Source: Dendrocalamus latiflorus (lineage: Eukaryota > Streptophyta > Magnoliopsida > Poales > Poaceae). Taken from it: 64,000 nt of DNA. How positions within the stretch are numbered: the first letter of the stretch is position 1; every line of letters starts with the position of its first letter. This document shows positions 36,944 to 47,900 of the stretch, one piece after another. The position numbers were made by a program, and so were the translations under genes. The DNA is taken from positions 11,212,390 to 11,276,389 of the forward strand of contig CM029669.1 of the NCBI GenBank assembly GCA_017311315.1, in the 5' to 3' direction. The notes beneath the pieces were generated by a model. That model made no database searches, was not told the DNA's origin, and saw only the letters and a program-made list of their open reading frames with translations.

Positions 36944-37637
36944 TTTGGGGGATTTTTTTCTTTGAGTATTTTTTTTAGTCTGGGGATTTAGAGGAGGAAC
37001 AGGAGCAGGCACAAGGGGAGGAGAGGAGGTATTTCACAGCAGAATTCACAAAAGAAATCGCGGTTTTACAGTGTGTTACAAGACACGCTTAACCTGTTAC
37101 ATTATCTTTAGTCACTTTTAATACTGTAGTAAGCATCTATTTGACTGAGCTCGGCTTCATTTTTTTCTTAGAAACCGGGCTTCAAGAGAAACTGGCTTTA
37201 ATAGAAACAAGAGCCCAGAAAACATATATGTTTGATCCAATGTTAGTGCTCGACTACAAAATATGTGAAATAGATGACATTACTCTCATTCTTCTTTGTT
37301 CATACCAAATCCCGATTGGCATCCATCCTCTTTCGATTGCTTCTTCTCTAACCACTACGACAGTGGCGGTGCTCGGGGAGGTCACGCGGCGACGGTAGCA
37401 CTCGAGAAAGCCATGACAACACTTGGGGAGGTTGCGGAGGCGGCCATGGCGCACGAGGAGGACGTGGCAACGCTAAGGAAGGTCGCATTGGCGGCCATGG
37501 CGTGTGGGGAGGTCACGGTAGCAACGCTCAGGGGAGGATGTGGCAGCGCTTAGGGAGGTCACGTTGGCGGCCATAGCAACTCCCGTTGGCGGCCATAGCA
37601 ACTCCCATTGGTGGCGCAGCAAGGGTATGGTCGTTGT
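36944..37637. other. Histone deacetylase upstream region with degenerate GC-rich repeats
   Basis: The deacetylase leader and promoter lie directly right of 36943, but I see no clear TATA box. From 37360 to 37620, phrases such as GGGGAGGTCACG, GCAACGCTMAGG and GGCGGCCATGGC or GGCGGCCATAGCAACTCCC recur irregularly, including a clean 22-bp direct repeat at 37567-37610. These look like a decayed minisatellite. ORFs through it are unconvincing. Confidence 0.45.
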
Positions 37638-37884
37638 TGTAGGGGTGGCCCCCACCTAAGCCCAGCAGGCCTGTTAAGAGAATGTAAGGCCCAGAATGGG
37701 ACATGTATAGTGACAAAAGTACCCCTGAGGGAGGTACTCATGTGTAAAGGTATAACTGTAAAAGCACTCCCCATGTGGATGTATATATGTAGGACGTATG
37801 CCATGGGGAAAGGCCCGAAGCCATTCACTTACTCAACTCTCCACTACCACACACTCTCTCTCTGTTTGGTCTGTAACCACAACA
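37638..37884 (+). repeat. 5' LTR of the Tat-type element
   Basis: It begins TGTAGGGGTGGCCCCCACC and ends CTGTAACCACAACA. A TATATATGTAGG box lies at 37779 and a CTCTCTCTCTG run near the end. At about 247 bp it is short for the lineage. A diverged copy of its last 70 bp occurs at 60251-60319. Confidence 0.55.
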
Positions 37885-38352
37885 GTTGGCGTCGTCCGTG
37901 GGGAGGACAAGAACAAGCCTCCAGGTCTGAAGGAGGATGGCACCAAAGAAAGCTTCACCGTCAGCGGCGAAGAAGAAGAGGGCGGAAGCGGCGAAATCTC
38001 GCGTCAGCACTAGGGCTTCGGCTTTAGCAGCCGCAGGTACAAGCGGTGGTGCAGGTGCGACCGGGAACCCCGCCATCAACGCAACGCCCAACCCCGCCAC
38101 CGACGCGACGACCAACCCGTTGGTGCCGTCCGTGGGGAGGACAAGAACAAGCCTCCAGGTCTGAAGGAGGATGACACCAAAGAAAGCTTCACCGTCGGCG
38201 GCGAAGAAGAAGAGGGCGGAAGCGGCGAAGTCTCGCGTCAGCACTAGGGCTTCGGCTTTAGCAGCCGCAGGTACGAGCGGTGGTGCAGGTGCGACTGGGA
38301 ACCCCGCCATCGACGCAACGCCCAACCCCGCCATCGACGCGACGACCAACCC
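37885..38352 (+). repeat. Tandem duplication (234 bp) of primer-binding site and gag N-terminus
   Basis: GTTGGCGTCGTCCGTGGGGA at 37885 and GTTGGTGCCGTCCGTGGGGA at 38119 each begin a 234-bp unit. Each unit contains AAGAACAAGCCTCCAGGTCT and a start codon followed by the same Ala/Lys-rich N-terminus (ATG at 37937 and 38171). The first short reading frame stops at 38162-38164, just before the second start. The first unit follows the LTR directly, so it holds the functional-position primer site; the second is an internal copy. Confidence 0.9.
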
Positions 38353-40047
38353 CGCCACCGACGCGACGACCAACCCCGCCACCGACACAATGCCTGACCC
38401 CACCAGCACTGCCCCGACGACCAACCCCGGCGATGGCAACGCAGGCGCATCCGTTTTTCCACCCGGCGCAGAAGCGGTGAATGGCCCCAGCGGCGACGCG
38501 AACCTCGTCACCGGCTCCAGGGTCCTCCAGGACAACGCGGCGGGCAGCCTGGGCGCGCAGGCCGTGGTCACCACTGTGCCGATAGCACCGCCAAGCGCAC
38601 CGACGGCCCCAGCCACGCCCGCGGTGGAGACTGCCCTGCTGGCGGCCCTCAGCGCATTTCAACGGGAACTAACAGACCTCCGCGGAGCTGTGCGGGACAT
38701 GCAAGAGGCTCGGAGCCAACACGCCCCCCGGCGGTGGCATCCGAACCTGCTCCGGAGAGAGCGGATAGCCGCGACGCCCCTACGTCTAGTCGCGTCCCAT
38801 TACGGCGCGTGGACCCGGAGTCCCCGCTCTCTGCGGGCCTCCAGCAGGCGGCATGGCCTGAAGATTTCAAGTTCCCGAGCGTCATCGAGGCCTACAAAGG
38901 CGACTCTGACCTGCGAGAGTTCGTGCGCGTGTATGAGACCGCTATCGAAGCCGCTGGCGGAGACGACACCACGAAGGCAAAAGGACTCCCTCTCGCGTTA
39001 AAAGGGGTGGCACTGTCCTGGTTCTTCACCATTGAACCACAGTCCATCTACGCGTGGGAACAGATCCGCGACCGTCTCTACAATAACTTTCAGGGAAACT
39101 ACATCGAGCGTGTCGATGCGGACCAGCTCTTCGCAGTCAAGCAAAAACCCGAGGAAAGGCTCCGGGACTACTTCAAGCGCTTCGCGAAAGTACGCTACCA
39201 GGTCAAGGACGTCAACGAAACAACCGTCATCAATGCAGCAATACAAAGCCTCCGACCGGGACCAATGGCCGAATACAACACGCGCAAGCCCATTAAGACG
39301 GTCGTGAAGCTCTTCGACAAGATGGAAGAGTACGCCAGAGCGGAGGAGGACGCGCGGAGGCGACACGGTGATGACTCCGACACCAACAAGGCGGAAGGCT
39401 CGAAAAAGAGCGAAGGCTCGCTGAAGCGGGGCTCTTCGAAAGGTAAGCGCAAGCAAGAGCAACCGAAGGGCGCCTCCGAACGCAAGGACCCCCAACACAA
39501 TGACCCGCCAGGCGATAGGCCCAAGAGCGACCAACGCAAGTCCAGGAAACCTCGTTACGTCTTTGACATCGAGGGCGGCTCCGAAGACAACGCCTCCGCA
39601 GGCCGCGGAGGCAGAGGGCGCCGAGGCCGAGGGCGGGGACGTGGCCGGGGTCGCGACGACAGAACCCGCGAAGAGTACGGTGACCAGCACCACGGGCAGT
39701 GGTGCGAAATCCATGGCCGAGGCAACCATGACACGCGTGCTTGCGCCACTATCGCAACGCTACGGCAGAGCGTCGCCAGGGATAAAAACCCGGATACATG
39801 CGCGCCCGTTGTGGCCCACATCCAACACCCCCAGGACCAAGGAATACAGCCCCAGGAAGGCCTCCTGCGAATTCAGGCACATGTGCAACAACCTCGGGAG
39901 GGCCTCCTACAGTTGCAAGCCCCGGAAGGAGCCCAGCGCAGGATCATCAACGTCATTTCCGGAGGCTCCTCGCTGGAGTTCGCCTCGGCGCGGCAACGGA
40001 AGGCTTACGCGAGGAGGCTGCACCACGTCGCGGTATACCCGGCGTAG
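38171..40047 (+). pseudogene. gag: Tat-type gag, one frameshift
   Basis: From the ATG at 38171 the protein starts with a basic Ala-rich segment and then NPAIDATPNP-type repeats of 8-9 residues. Near 38724-38729 a run of six C is one base short, and the frame passes to the stretch open from 38734 to the TAG at 40045-40047. That stretch holds the retrotransposon gag core (FPSVIEAYKG, GVALSWFF, EERLRDYFKRF, LRPG), then a Lys/Glu/Ser-rich linker, an Arg-Gly-rich tract near 39600-39650, and a CEIHG..NHDTRAC knuckle-like motif near 39705. Everything else expected of Tat gag is present, so this is a young break. Confidence 0.85.
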
Positions 40048-40530
40048 GCGCCGCCGGAATGGGCACAACACGAAGTCACATTCACGCCTGCTGACGCCGA
40101 GGGCATGGAGTTTTCCCACCAAGACCCTTTGGTCGTCCGGGTCCTTGTAGCCGGATGCGAAGTCAGGCGCGTCTTGGTCGATGGAGGAAGCTCCGCGAAC
40201 ATCCTGTTCGCTGCGGCCTTCGACCAAATGGGGATCCCTCGGAGTCGATTGGGCCCTCAGGCATCCCGCTGCAGGGATTTGGAGGGCAGCCTTTGTGCGC
40301 CTTGGGCCAGATATGCCTCCAAGTCTCCTTCGGCCAAAACGACAACACGAGGAGCGAAGACGCCATCTTCGACGTAGTCGACATTGCATACCCCTACAAC
40401 GCCATATTAGGGCGGCCGCTCCTAAATACTCTCGGGGCAGTCCCGCATCACGGTTTCCTATGCATGAAGCTTTCCGGACCGCGGGCCGTCATGTCATCCA
40501 TGGCGACCAGGACATGGCTCGGCGCATAGA
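40048..40530 (+). pseudogene. pol: Tat-type aspartic protease, pol truncated after it
   Basis: Past the TAG the same frame continues with EGMEFSHQDPLVVRVLVAG and then the protease motif VLVDGGSSANILF near 40170-40210. A frameshift near 40245 moves the C-terminal half, with AILGRPLLNTLGA near 40405-40445, to another frame. This LGRPLLN segment normally leads into reverse transcriptase, but the frame ends by 40530 and no reverse transcriptase, RNase H or integrase motif follows. The deletion of the rest of pol is what makes the element non-autonomous. Confidence 0.8.
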
Positions 40531-40792
40531 GCTCGGCACCAGAGGTCCATGCCACGCGGCTCGCCAAGGCACCTAAGCCGGGTGTGCAAATGCGGAGCCC
40601 TTGGGCGGCCCCCGAGAGCGTCTCGCGTTCCTTGCGCACAGGGTTGCCCCGGCAGCAGCGGCTCGTCAGCGGTTGCCCCGTCCTCATAGCGGTTAGTGGC
40701 CGGTATCCCCCCTCTCTTGTAATTGCTCACCCGCGCAAACGGGAATTTAATAAAGTTCACCGTTTGCACAAATTTTTGTTCTTCGCAACAAA
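40531..40792 (+). other. GC-rich spacer with possible poly(A) signal
   Basis: This holds no domain. TTTAATAAAGTTCACCG at 40747 contains AATAAA. It could be the 3' end of the shortened gag-protease transcript, or the remnant junction of the pol deletion. Confidence 0.35.
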
Positions 40793-41016
40793 GACACGTG
40801 TTCGCGCGCGCACTCTCTGTCAAAGATACGGGCATGAGTATAAACAAAGACACACGTTCGCGCGCGCACTCTCTGTCAAAGATACGGGCATGAGTATAAA
40901 CAAAGACACGCGTTCGCGCGCGCACTCTCTGTCAAGGATACGGGCATGAGTATAAACAAAGACACATGTTCGCACGCGCACTCTCCGTCAAAGATACGGG
41001 TATGAGTATAAACCAA
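40793..41016. repeat. 56-bp tandem repeat, 4 copies
   Basis: Units start GACACGTGTTCGCGCGCGCA at 40793, 40849, 40905 and 40961. Each contains GATACGGGCATGAG and TATAAACAAA. Copies are nearly identical. The GAGTATAAAC core is shared with the next array. Confidence 0.92.
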
Positions 41017-41039
41017 GACGAGCGGGGGGACGCCTCCGC

Positions 41040-41760
41040 ACGCACTCTACGGAGTATAAATAAGACGTAGCGTCGAGGTCCGCCTCCGCACGCACCTCAC
41101 CGCCCGCAACGCGTGGAGGCTCGCCCCCGCGCGCAGTCCACAGACTCTAAAATAAGCCGCAGCGTCGAGGCCTGCCTCCGCGCGCACTCTCTGGAGTACA
41201 AAAAAGACGCGGATGCTATCCCTGCGCACTCTACGGAGTATAAACAAGACGCGAACCCCGCGCACGCATGGGCGTTGCCCCAGTGCGTACTCCTCAGAGT
41301 ATAAATAAGACGTGGATGTCGATCTCACACACTCTCCAAAGTATAAAAAAGATGCGGATGCTATCCCTACGCACACTACGGAGTATAAACAAGACGCGAA
41401 CCCCGCGCACGCATGGGCGTTGCCCCAGTGCGTACTCCTCGGAGTATAAATAAGACATGGATGTCGATCTCACACACTCTCCGGAGTATAAAAAAGACGC
41501 GGATGCTATCCCTGCGCACTCTACGGAGTATAAACAAGACGCGAACCCCACGCATGCATGGGCGTTGCCCCAGTGCATACTCCTCGGAGTATAAATAAGA
41601 CGTGGATGTCGATCTCACGCACTCTCCATAGTATAAAAAAGACGCGGATGCTATCCCCGCGCACTCAACGGAGTATAAACAAGACGCGACCCCGTGCACG
41701 CATGGGCGCTGTTCTAGGGCGTACTCTGCAGAGTATAAACAAGACATGGATGTTGGCCCC
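41040..41760. repeat. 145-bp higher-order repeat built from ~48-bp TATAAA units
   Basis: GGGCGTTGCCCCAGTGC marks units at about 41271, 41416 and 41561, with a diverged one near 41705. Each 145-bp unit has three roughly 48-bp subunits carrying GAGTATAAATAAGAC, GTATAAAAAAGACGCGGATG and GAGTATAAACAAGACGCG. The first 200 bp (41040-41240) are more diverged copies. ORFs on both strands merely translate the repeat. Confidence 0.9.
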
Positions 41761-41984
41761 ACGTACTTAGGGGACAGCTTACCCAGGTTAGTTCTACCGA
41801 GTGCAAAGTGCACCACGGGGGCCCACTCCCACGTGCAGCCCGCGAAGTACCAAGGCGACGTGCCAAAGGCTAGCTTCCGCGCGAGCGCACCCGCGAGCGA
41901 GAAACACCAGAGGCTGTTCTTGCATAATCTTGGGAAGGAGCGCTCGCGCGTCTACGTCGATTAGGCGCCAACTCCGCTGCCACC

Positions 41985-42720
41985 ACTTCGAAGGGTGGGG
42001 GACGGAGCGCTCGCACATCTACATCGACTAGGCGCCAGCTCCGCTGCCGCCACTTCGAAGGGTGGGGGACGGAGCGCAACTCCGCTGCCACCACTTCGAA
42101 GGGTGGGGGACGGAGCGCTCGCGCGTCTACTTTGACTAGGCGCCAGCTCCGCTGCCGCCACTTCGAAGGGTGGGGGACGGAGCGCAACTCCGCTGCCACC
42201 ACTTCGAAGGGTGGGGGACGGAGCGCAACTCCGCTGCCACCACTTCGAAGGGTGGGGGACGGAGCGCTCGCGCGTCTACTTTGACTAGGCGCCAGCTCCA
42301 CTGCCGCCACTTCGAAGGGTGGGGGACGGAGCGCTCGCGCGTCTACCTCGACTAGGCGCCAGCTCCGCTGCCACCACTTCGAAGGGTGGGGGATGGAGCG
42401 CTCGCGCGTCTACTTCAACTAGGTGCCAGCTTCGCTGCCACCACTTCGAAGGATGGGGGACGGAGCGCTCGCGCGTCTACTTCAAATAGGCGCCAGCTCC
42501 GCTGCCACCACTTCGAAGGGTGGGGGACGGAGCGCTCACGCGTCTACTTTGGCTAGGCGTCAGCTCCGCCGCCACCACTTCGAAGGGTAGGGGACGGAGC
42601 GCTCGCGCGTCTACTTTGACTAGGCACCAACTCCGCTGCCACCACTCCGAAGGATGGGGGGACGGAGCGCTTGCGCGTCTACTTCGGCTAGGCGCCAGCT
42701 CCGCAGATATCGGACTGAGC
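41985..42720. repeat. 67-bp minisatellite array A
   Basis: The unit is CCACTTCGAAGGGTGGGGGA, then CGGAGCGCTCGCGCGTCTAC, then TTCGACTAGGCGCCAGCTCC, then GCTGCCA. Full units are interspersed with shorter ones of about 43 bp that lack the GCTCGCGCGTCTACTT-AGGC part (41990-42250). The same unit forms array B at 47130-47900. Coding through it is an artefact. Confidence 0.93.
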
Positions 42721-43215
42721 ATGTGTGCGGTTATTGCAACTACGCGTCTACCTCGATCACACTGCCCTCAGAAGGCGCAAATCATCGCATGCGGGCGCGC
42801 GTAGTAACCCTCCGAGTTTACCATGGGACAGCGTAGCCGGAGGGTGGCGATGCACTTCGCAGGATCTAATCAAGACTGTTCTTTACATTCGCTAAGGACG
42901 CTTACAAAGGCGCACAAACACCTCCGGCGCACCCGGCCGCTACTCGGCAGGCTCATCCTTAACATGCGTTCGTGCTGAGGCTCCACTCGAAGACGCCCGA
43001 CCCGCCCAGAAATCCAACGCTTCCTCGGCCCTTTGCCGGCGCCGAAGACGCCGTCGGGTTGCAAGGTCGGAGATTAGCAGCCGGCCCCGGCTGTGTAGCT
43101 GCTCGGGACAAGGGGGCACGAATCAGAACAGCGGGAAACAACTCCGTACTTTACCAAGAAAAAAAGAAAACCCGGGCTTCGGTTACAATGCACACCAACA
43201 CGCGACAACCTCCCG
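42721..43215. other. GC-rich spacer between array A and antisense gene
   Basis: There is no clear protein. Because it lies downstream of the last antisense exon, it may be that gene's 3' untranslated region. The ORFs on both strands look like composition artefacts. Confidence 0.35.
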
Positions 43216-46200
43216 TCACACCTGTGGGTTCGCGGTGTCCTCTGGGGCCGCGGCGCCAACCTCGTCACGCCGGGGGACCTCATCCAGAAACCGGCCAAGG
43301 TTCCCCTCGCCGTGCAAGTTGTTCCGCAGCTCGACTATGGCCGCGGCCTTGCCGCAGTATTCCCATATCCACTCATGGAAGAACTTCACAGCGCGGCGTA
43401 CGGCGCGCACGGCGCTGGACATTACCCTGCCCCGGCGGGCATCTCCAGTCGGGGATCGACTAGCCCCGCCACGTGTTCACATCCGCGGTGTCGCAGGAGC
43501 GCGCACGTCAGACACGATGCCACGTAGGCGCAGTGATTGCCGAAGACCGCCGCGGCGCCGCGTGCAACGCCGGCCGCTTCTCCAATCCACCGGAATGACC
43601 GCGACAGGTCCTCGGGCCGAAGGAGCGCGCCGGCACTTTGGCGACAAGCCCCTTAAGGGTATCTTCCAGGGCCAGCATGGCGTCCCAGGCAGCTACCGAA
43701 GCGTCGCCCAAGGCTCGATCTCGCTCCGCGAGAGAGGCAGCAAGCTCGCTTTTCTTCCACTCTAGTGCAGCGATTTGTTGCAGAAGGCCGTCCCGCTCTG
43801 CAGCAGCTTCTTGCCGCACCGCTTCCGCGGCCGACGCTCGCGCTGCGGCAACGAGCCCATCGGTGCGCGTCTTCATCTCCACGCACTCCAACTCCAGGTG
43901 GCATATACGAGCATCCTGAGCGGACCGCCCTCCTGCAGCTCCCTGCAGCTCCTCTTCGGCGGCCTGCAGCCTACTCCGTAGCGCTGCTCCCTCGCGAACG
44001 TGAGCACTTCGCAGGGCCTAGGCTAGCACGAGTGTCTGCGCGGCGCAGGAGTTAGCAAACGCTAAACGACTGCAAGTGATCTAAAAGACAGACGCTTACC
44101 CTCACTCCCGACACCTCCAATGCATCTCCGAGGCGCCCTGACCCGTAGGTCTGCAACGCCTGTTGACCGATGCTGGCGGCCGCGTCCTCCGCAATCCAGC
44201 GCTATGCCCTCAAAGCATCCGACGGAGGGACGAAGACCGCCGGGCTCAGGCGCGCGACACCTGTGTCGCCAGCACCACGACCCCTGCGCTCAAGGAACGG
44301 CTCCTCCTCCGGGATAAGTGTCGCTGCAAAGAGGAATTACACATTTGTCACGAGGCGTGCAAAAAAATATAATAAAAAAAGAAAAAAAGGAAAAAAGACT
44401 CTGTCGAAGGAGTACTGTCATAATCTACCTTCGGTGGCGGACGGGGGACTTCGCGGAGACGTCTCCCTAGCCGCGGGCGGGACTGCTTCTACTTCAGCCC
44501 CAATGAACGGCGTTGTCTCGCAAGGCCTGGGGACCCCCGAGTCGGGACCTAGCGCCAACCGATCCTGCGTCACGGTCACCGTGGCCCGAGGGGCCGCGGG
44601 GTGGAGGGACCTCGGTGCTCGAAGCGGAGTCCCAGAAGCTCCCAACACCGGTAGCCACAACGAACCCTCGCGAAGTCCGTGGAAGAGGGGACTGCAGGCG
44701 TGGCCGCTTCGCTTGAGGGGAAGGTATCACCGCGGTACCCGCCACAGAAGGAGCCCCTGCGGCAGCAACACTCGCCGAAGGGGTCTCCACAGCTACATCG
44801 ACAGTGGTCGTGGGGGCTTCGCCCCCACGACCCCTGTGGGGGACGCCCCCACCTCTGCGGAGGACACCCCCACCTCCGCGGGGGACACTTCAGCCTCGGC
44901 CGCCGCTGTTGGAGAAGGCTGCGCTCCACACACTCCCGCGGAGGGCAGACCCGCCATAGCTATGGCTGGAGACGAGGACTCCGCACCAGTGCCGCCGGCC
45001 AGCGCCACCACCTCGGCGACGGTCGCAGGCAGCGAGATCTCCGCGGCGCGCCCTCCGCCGCCGGCGCCTTCGCCCTCAATACCCGCGCCTTCTAAGTCCG
45101 AGTCGGCATACTTCGCCGAACCCGACTCCGGGCTCGCCGCGCCGGCAAGAACAGTGGCAACCGCCGTACTGGGCATGGTCGCAGTGCTCCGGGTCCTCTT
45201 GCGGGATGGTGCCTTCGCCTTCACGGCATCGTCATCCTCATGCTGCTGGTCCGGAGGGGTGCGATCTGGCATAGGAAGCCCTAAGGCCTCACACACGCGG
45301 TTTATTCGCCCCCAATCCGGCCTTCGCAGTCGCAGCTGCGCGCTGCCCGTGCGCTCTGCCCGTGCGCTCTGCCGGTGTATGGCCCGAGGAACACCCGTGC
45401 AGCGCGTTCCGCGTCCTCAAGGCAAGTCCCTGCGCCAGACGAAGCACTTTTACACAATGCAATACGTACGAATGAAGAGGAAGACATGGTCGAGACTTAC
45501 GAAGACCAGTCGGCACGGGCAGCGAGCAAACGGACGGGCGAACGTTATCATCCCGACGTTCACCGGCTGTGAAGCGCCAATCGTGGGAATGCGGCGTCGC
45601 ACCGAGCATCATGTACTCCTCGGCGAGGTCACGCATATTGAAGCGGGCGGCGACCCCCACAAGTCTTCGCGCCCTCAGCCTATCTTCCTGGTCAAGCGTT
45701 AAGCCGGGGGCGGTCTTGAATCTAATCGGCCCGCTTGCGCACGCAAGGCCGCTGCCACTCGTCACACGATGGTAGAACCACCGCCTCGCCCAGTGGACCT
45801 CCCACTTCCCTCGGGTCGCGTTCGCGGGGAAAAGCTTCCCACATGACGCCCGCAGGACGAAGTTGACGCTGCCAAATTTCGACAGCGTACCGTCCTTCCG
45901 CTCCTTCGGTTGGCACCGGGCTTCATGCAGATACGCGAACAGGGACGCACTGGGCCAACACCCCTCCGAGCGTAGGGCCCAGCTGTACACGGCGAGGCGA
46001 GCCACCGCGTTCGGAGTCAGTTGTGACAACTCCAGCTTGAAGGTCCGCAGCACGTCCCCAACAATTGCCACGGACGGGATGCGAAGTCCGGCTTCGAAGT
46101 AGGCGACGAAGACGATCGCCTCCGACTTCTCGGGGCGCGGCTCCATCTCGTCATCGGCGGGCAACCGCACCGCGTGGTGGTCCGATAGCTTCCCCTCTCG

Positions 46201-46401
46201 CAGTAGTGACCGGATCGCATCCTCCGTCACGAGCGTGCGGCCCAACTCGCCGGAGTACGGACCCTGACTCTTCTTCGTTGCCCACCACTTGTCTGCCGCC
46301 GCTGGATCGCGCTCCTCCAGCGCGTATTTCACCTCGAGCGGTGACGACCGCCTGCGGATGGCGCAGCCGCCCACCTGAGTACGCTCGTCGCAAGTCGCCA
46401 T
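43216..46401 (-). pseudogene. Antisense gene of Tat elements (putative gypsy-type transposon family)
   Basis: It is opposite to gag. The ATG at 46401 (MATCDERTQVGGC) opens a 300-codon exon with TLVTEDAIRSLLREG, FVAYFEAGLRIP, LTPNAVARLAVYSWALR and KFGSVNFVLRASCGK, which is the family often annotated as putative gypsy type transposon (Transposase_28). A GTAAGT donor at 45495-45500 and a GCAG acceptor at 45430-45432 suggest an intron. The next exon then meets a TAA unless a small indel is assumed, so this copy is probably broken. Further left are an Ala/Pro/Glu-rich low-complexity region (45296-44494), an Ala/Glu-rich coiled coil (43891-43640), and a C-terminal block with FFHEWIWEYCGKAAAIVELR (43390-43330). 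Its function is unknown; antisense genes of this type occur in related Tat elements. Confidence 0.7.
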
Positions 46402-47129
46402 CAGCTTCCACGGGGAACTCGGTGGCAAAAAGGAGCGCAGGAACAGGGCGAGCGAATGCGGGGGGTGACGTGAAAAACCAGAAAGCGTGAGGAGGCGCAG
46501 GCACAACGCCACGGGGGATACTTAAAGGCCCCCCGCCTCCCACCGTGGGTAAGCGCAAACAGTGAGGGATAACCGCTCACCTCCCCACGCGCGAGGCCGA
46601 AGCGTCGTGGCGGTACACATAGCCAGCATGCAACCGTGGTCGTACAGAGTCCTGTCACCGCACGGCGAGTCACCAGCGTCCCACCGCGTGTCGGTCAGCG
46701 CAAGAAATAAACGCAGGTCGCGCGACCCGACATAGCCTTCGCCGGCGCTTCGGACCCTAGACCGCGATAGCCCAAACAGGGTCACCGACACCCGACCCTG
46801 GCAACACCTGTCCGAAGGGCCAACCGCAAATCTGCGCGGCATGGGCAACCGAAGATCGGCAAGAAGCGCAACTGCTAGCAGCTGGTGACGCGCGTTGGAA
46901 GGGGGCAGCCAGTGGGCGGCACGCCAACAGCGCCGCGCCACGCGCCCCGCCCCTCTGGCGAAGGGGCTTGACCACGGATGACCTGTCGACACGCCAGTCT
47001 TGGCTCGCCACGTGTTCATCTCAAATGGACAAGTGCGTACGGATACAGCAGCCCGCTCGTGCCAGCCCAGGGGTCGGCGCGATTCCCGGGGCCATTAAGG
47101 CGCACTACCAACGGGTCGCGCTCACCCCA
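46402..47129. other. Upstream region of the antisense gene
   Basis: GC-rich sequence between the antisense start codon and array B. It should contain the antisense promoter, but I cannot point to a TATA box. Small ORFs on both strands are unremarkable. Confidence 0.35.
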
Positions 47130-47900
47130 GGGAGTGCATTGCCACCACTTCGAAGGGTGGGAGATGGAGCGCTCGCGCGTCTACTTCGGCTAGGCGCCAG
47201 CTCCGCTGCCACCACTTCGAAGGGTGGGGGACGGAGCGCTCGCGCGTCTACTTGGACTAGGCGCCAGCTCCGCTGCCACCACTTCGAAGGGTGGGGGACG
47301 GAGCGCTCGCGCGTCTACTTGGACTTGGCGCCAGCTCCGCTGCCACCACTTCGAAGGGTAGGGGATGGAGCGCTCACGCGTCTACTTCGGCTAGGCGCCA
47401 GCTTCGCTGCCACCACTTCGAAGGGTGGGGCACGAAGCGCTCACGCGTCTACTTCGACTAGGCGTCAGCTCCGCTGCCACCACTTCCAAGCGTAGGGGAC
47501 GGAGCACTCGCGCGTCTACTTCGACTAGGCGCCAGCTCCGCTGCCACCACTTCAAAGCGTAGGGGACGGAGCGCTCGCGCGTCTACTTCGACTAGGCGCC
47601 AGCTCCGCTGCCACCACTTCGAAGGGTGGGGGACGGAGCGCTCGCGCGTCTACTTTGGCTAGGCGCCAACTCCGCTGCCACCACTTCGAAGGGTGGGGGA
47701 CGGAGCGCTCGTGCGTCTACTTTGGCTAGGCGCCAGCTCCGCTGCCACCACTTCGAAGGGTGGGGGACGGAGCGCTCGCGCGTTTACTTTGCCTAGGCGT
47801 CAGCTCCGCTGCCATCACTTCAAAGCATAGGGGACGGAGCGCTCGCGCGCCTACTTCGACTAGGCGCCAGCTCCGCCACCACCACTTCGGAGATTAGGGG
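47130..47900. repeat. 67-bp minisatellite array B
   Basis: CTTCGAAGG starts recur at exactly 67 bp (47215, 47282, 47349 and onward), about 11 full-length copies with single-base variants such as AAAGCGTAGG for GAAGGGTGGG. It is more regular than array A and lacks the 43-bp short form. Confidence 0.95.

Noticed and set aside
36404..36991. 195-codon ORF opposite the histone deacetylase first exon
   Set aside because: It is a shadow of the conserved deacetylase exon caused by high GC content.
37296..37553. Possible small Ala-rich gene upstream of the Tat LTR
   Set aside because: It translates a degenerate GC-rich minisatellite and has no homologue I can recognise.
37825..38616. 263-codon minus-strand ORF
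   Set aside because: It is antisense to the Ala/Pro-rich gag N-terminus, repeats with it, and has no independent motif.
38998..39729. 243-codon minus-strand ORF
   Set aside because: It is a shadow of the gag core on the opposite strand.
41047..42722. Repetitive ORFs of both strands with CVRGVRVLFIL- or RRASAPSP-like repeats, resembling a repeat protein or CRISPR-like array
   Set aside because: They translate 145-bp and 67-bp tandem repeats whose units are contiguous, without spacers, in a plant retrotransposon.
44170..45702. 510-codon plus-strand ORF
   Set aside because: It runs against the antisense Tat gene through its low-complexity region. Composition explains its length, and the minus-strand frame carries the recognisable family motifs.
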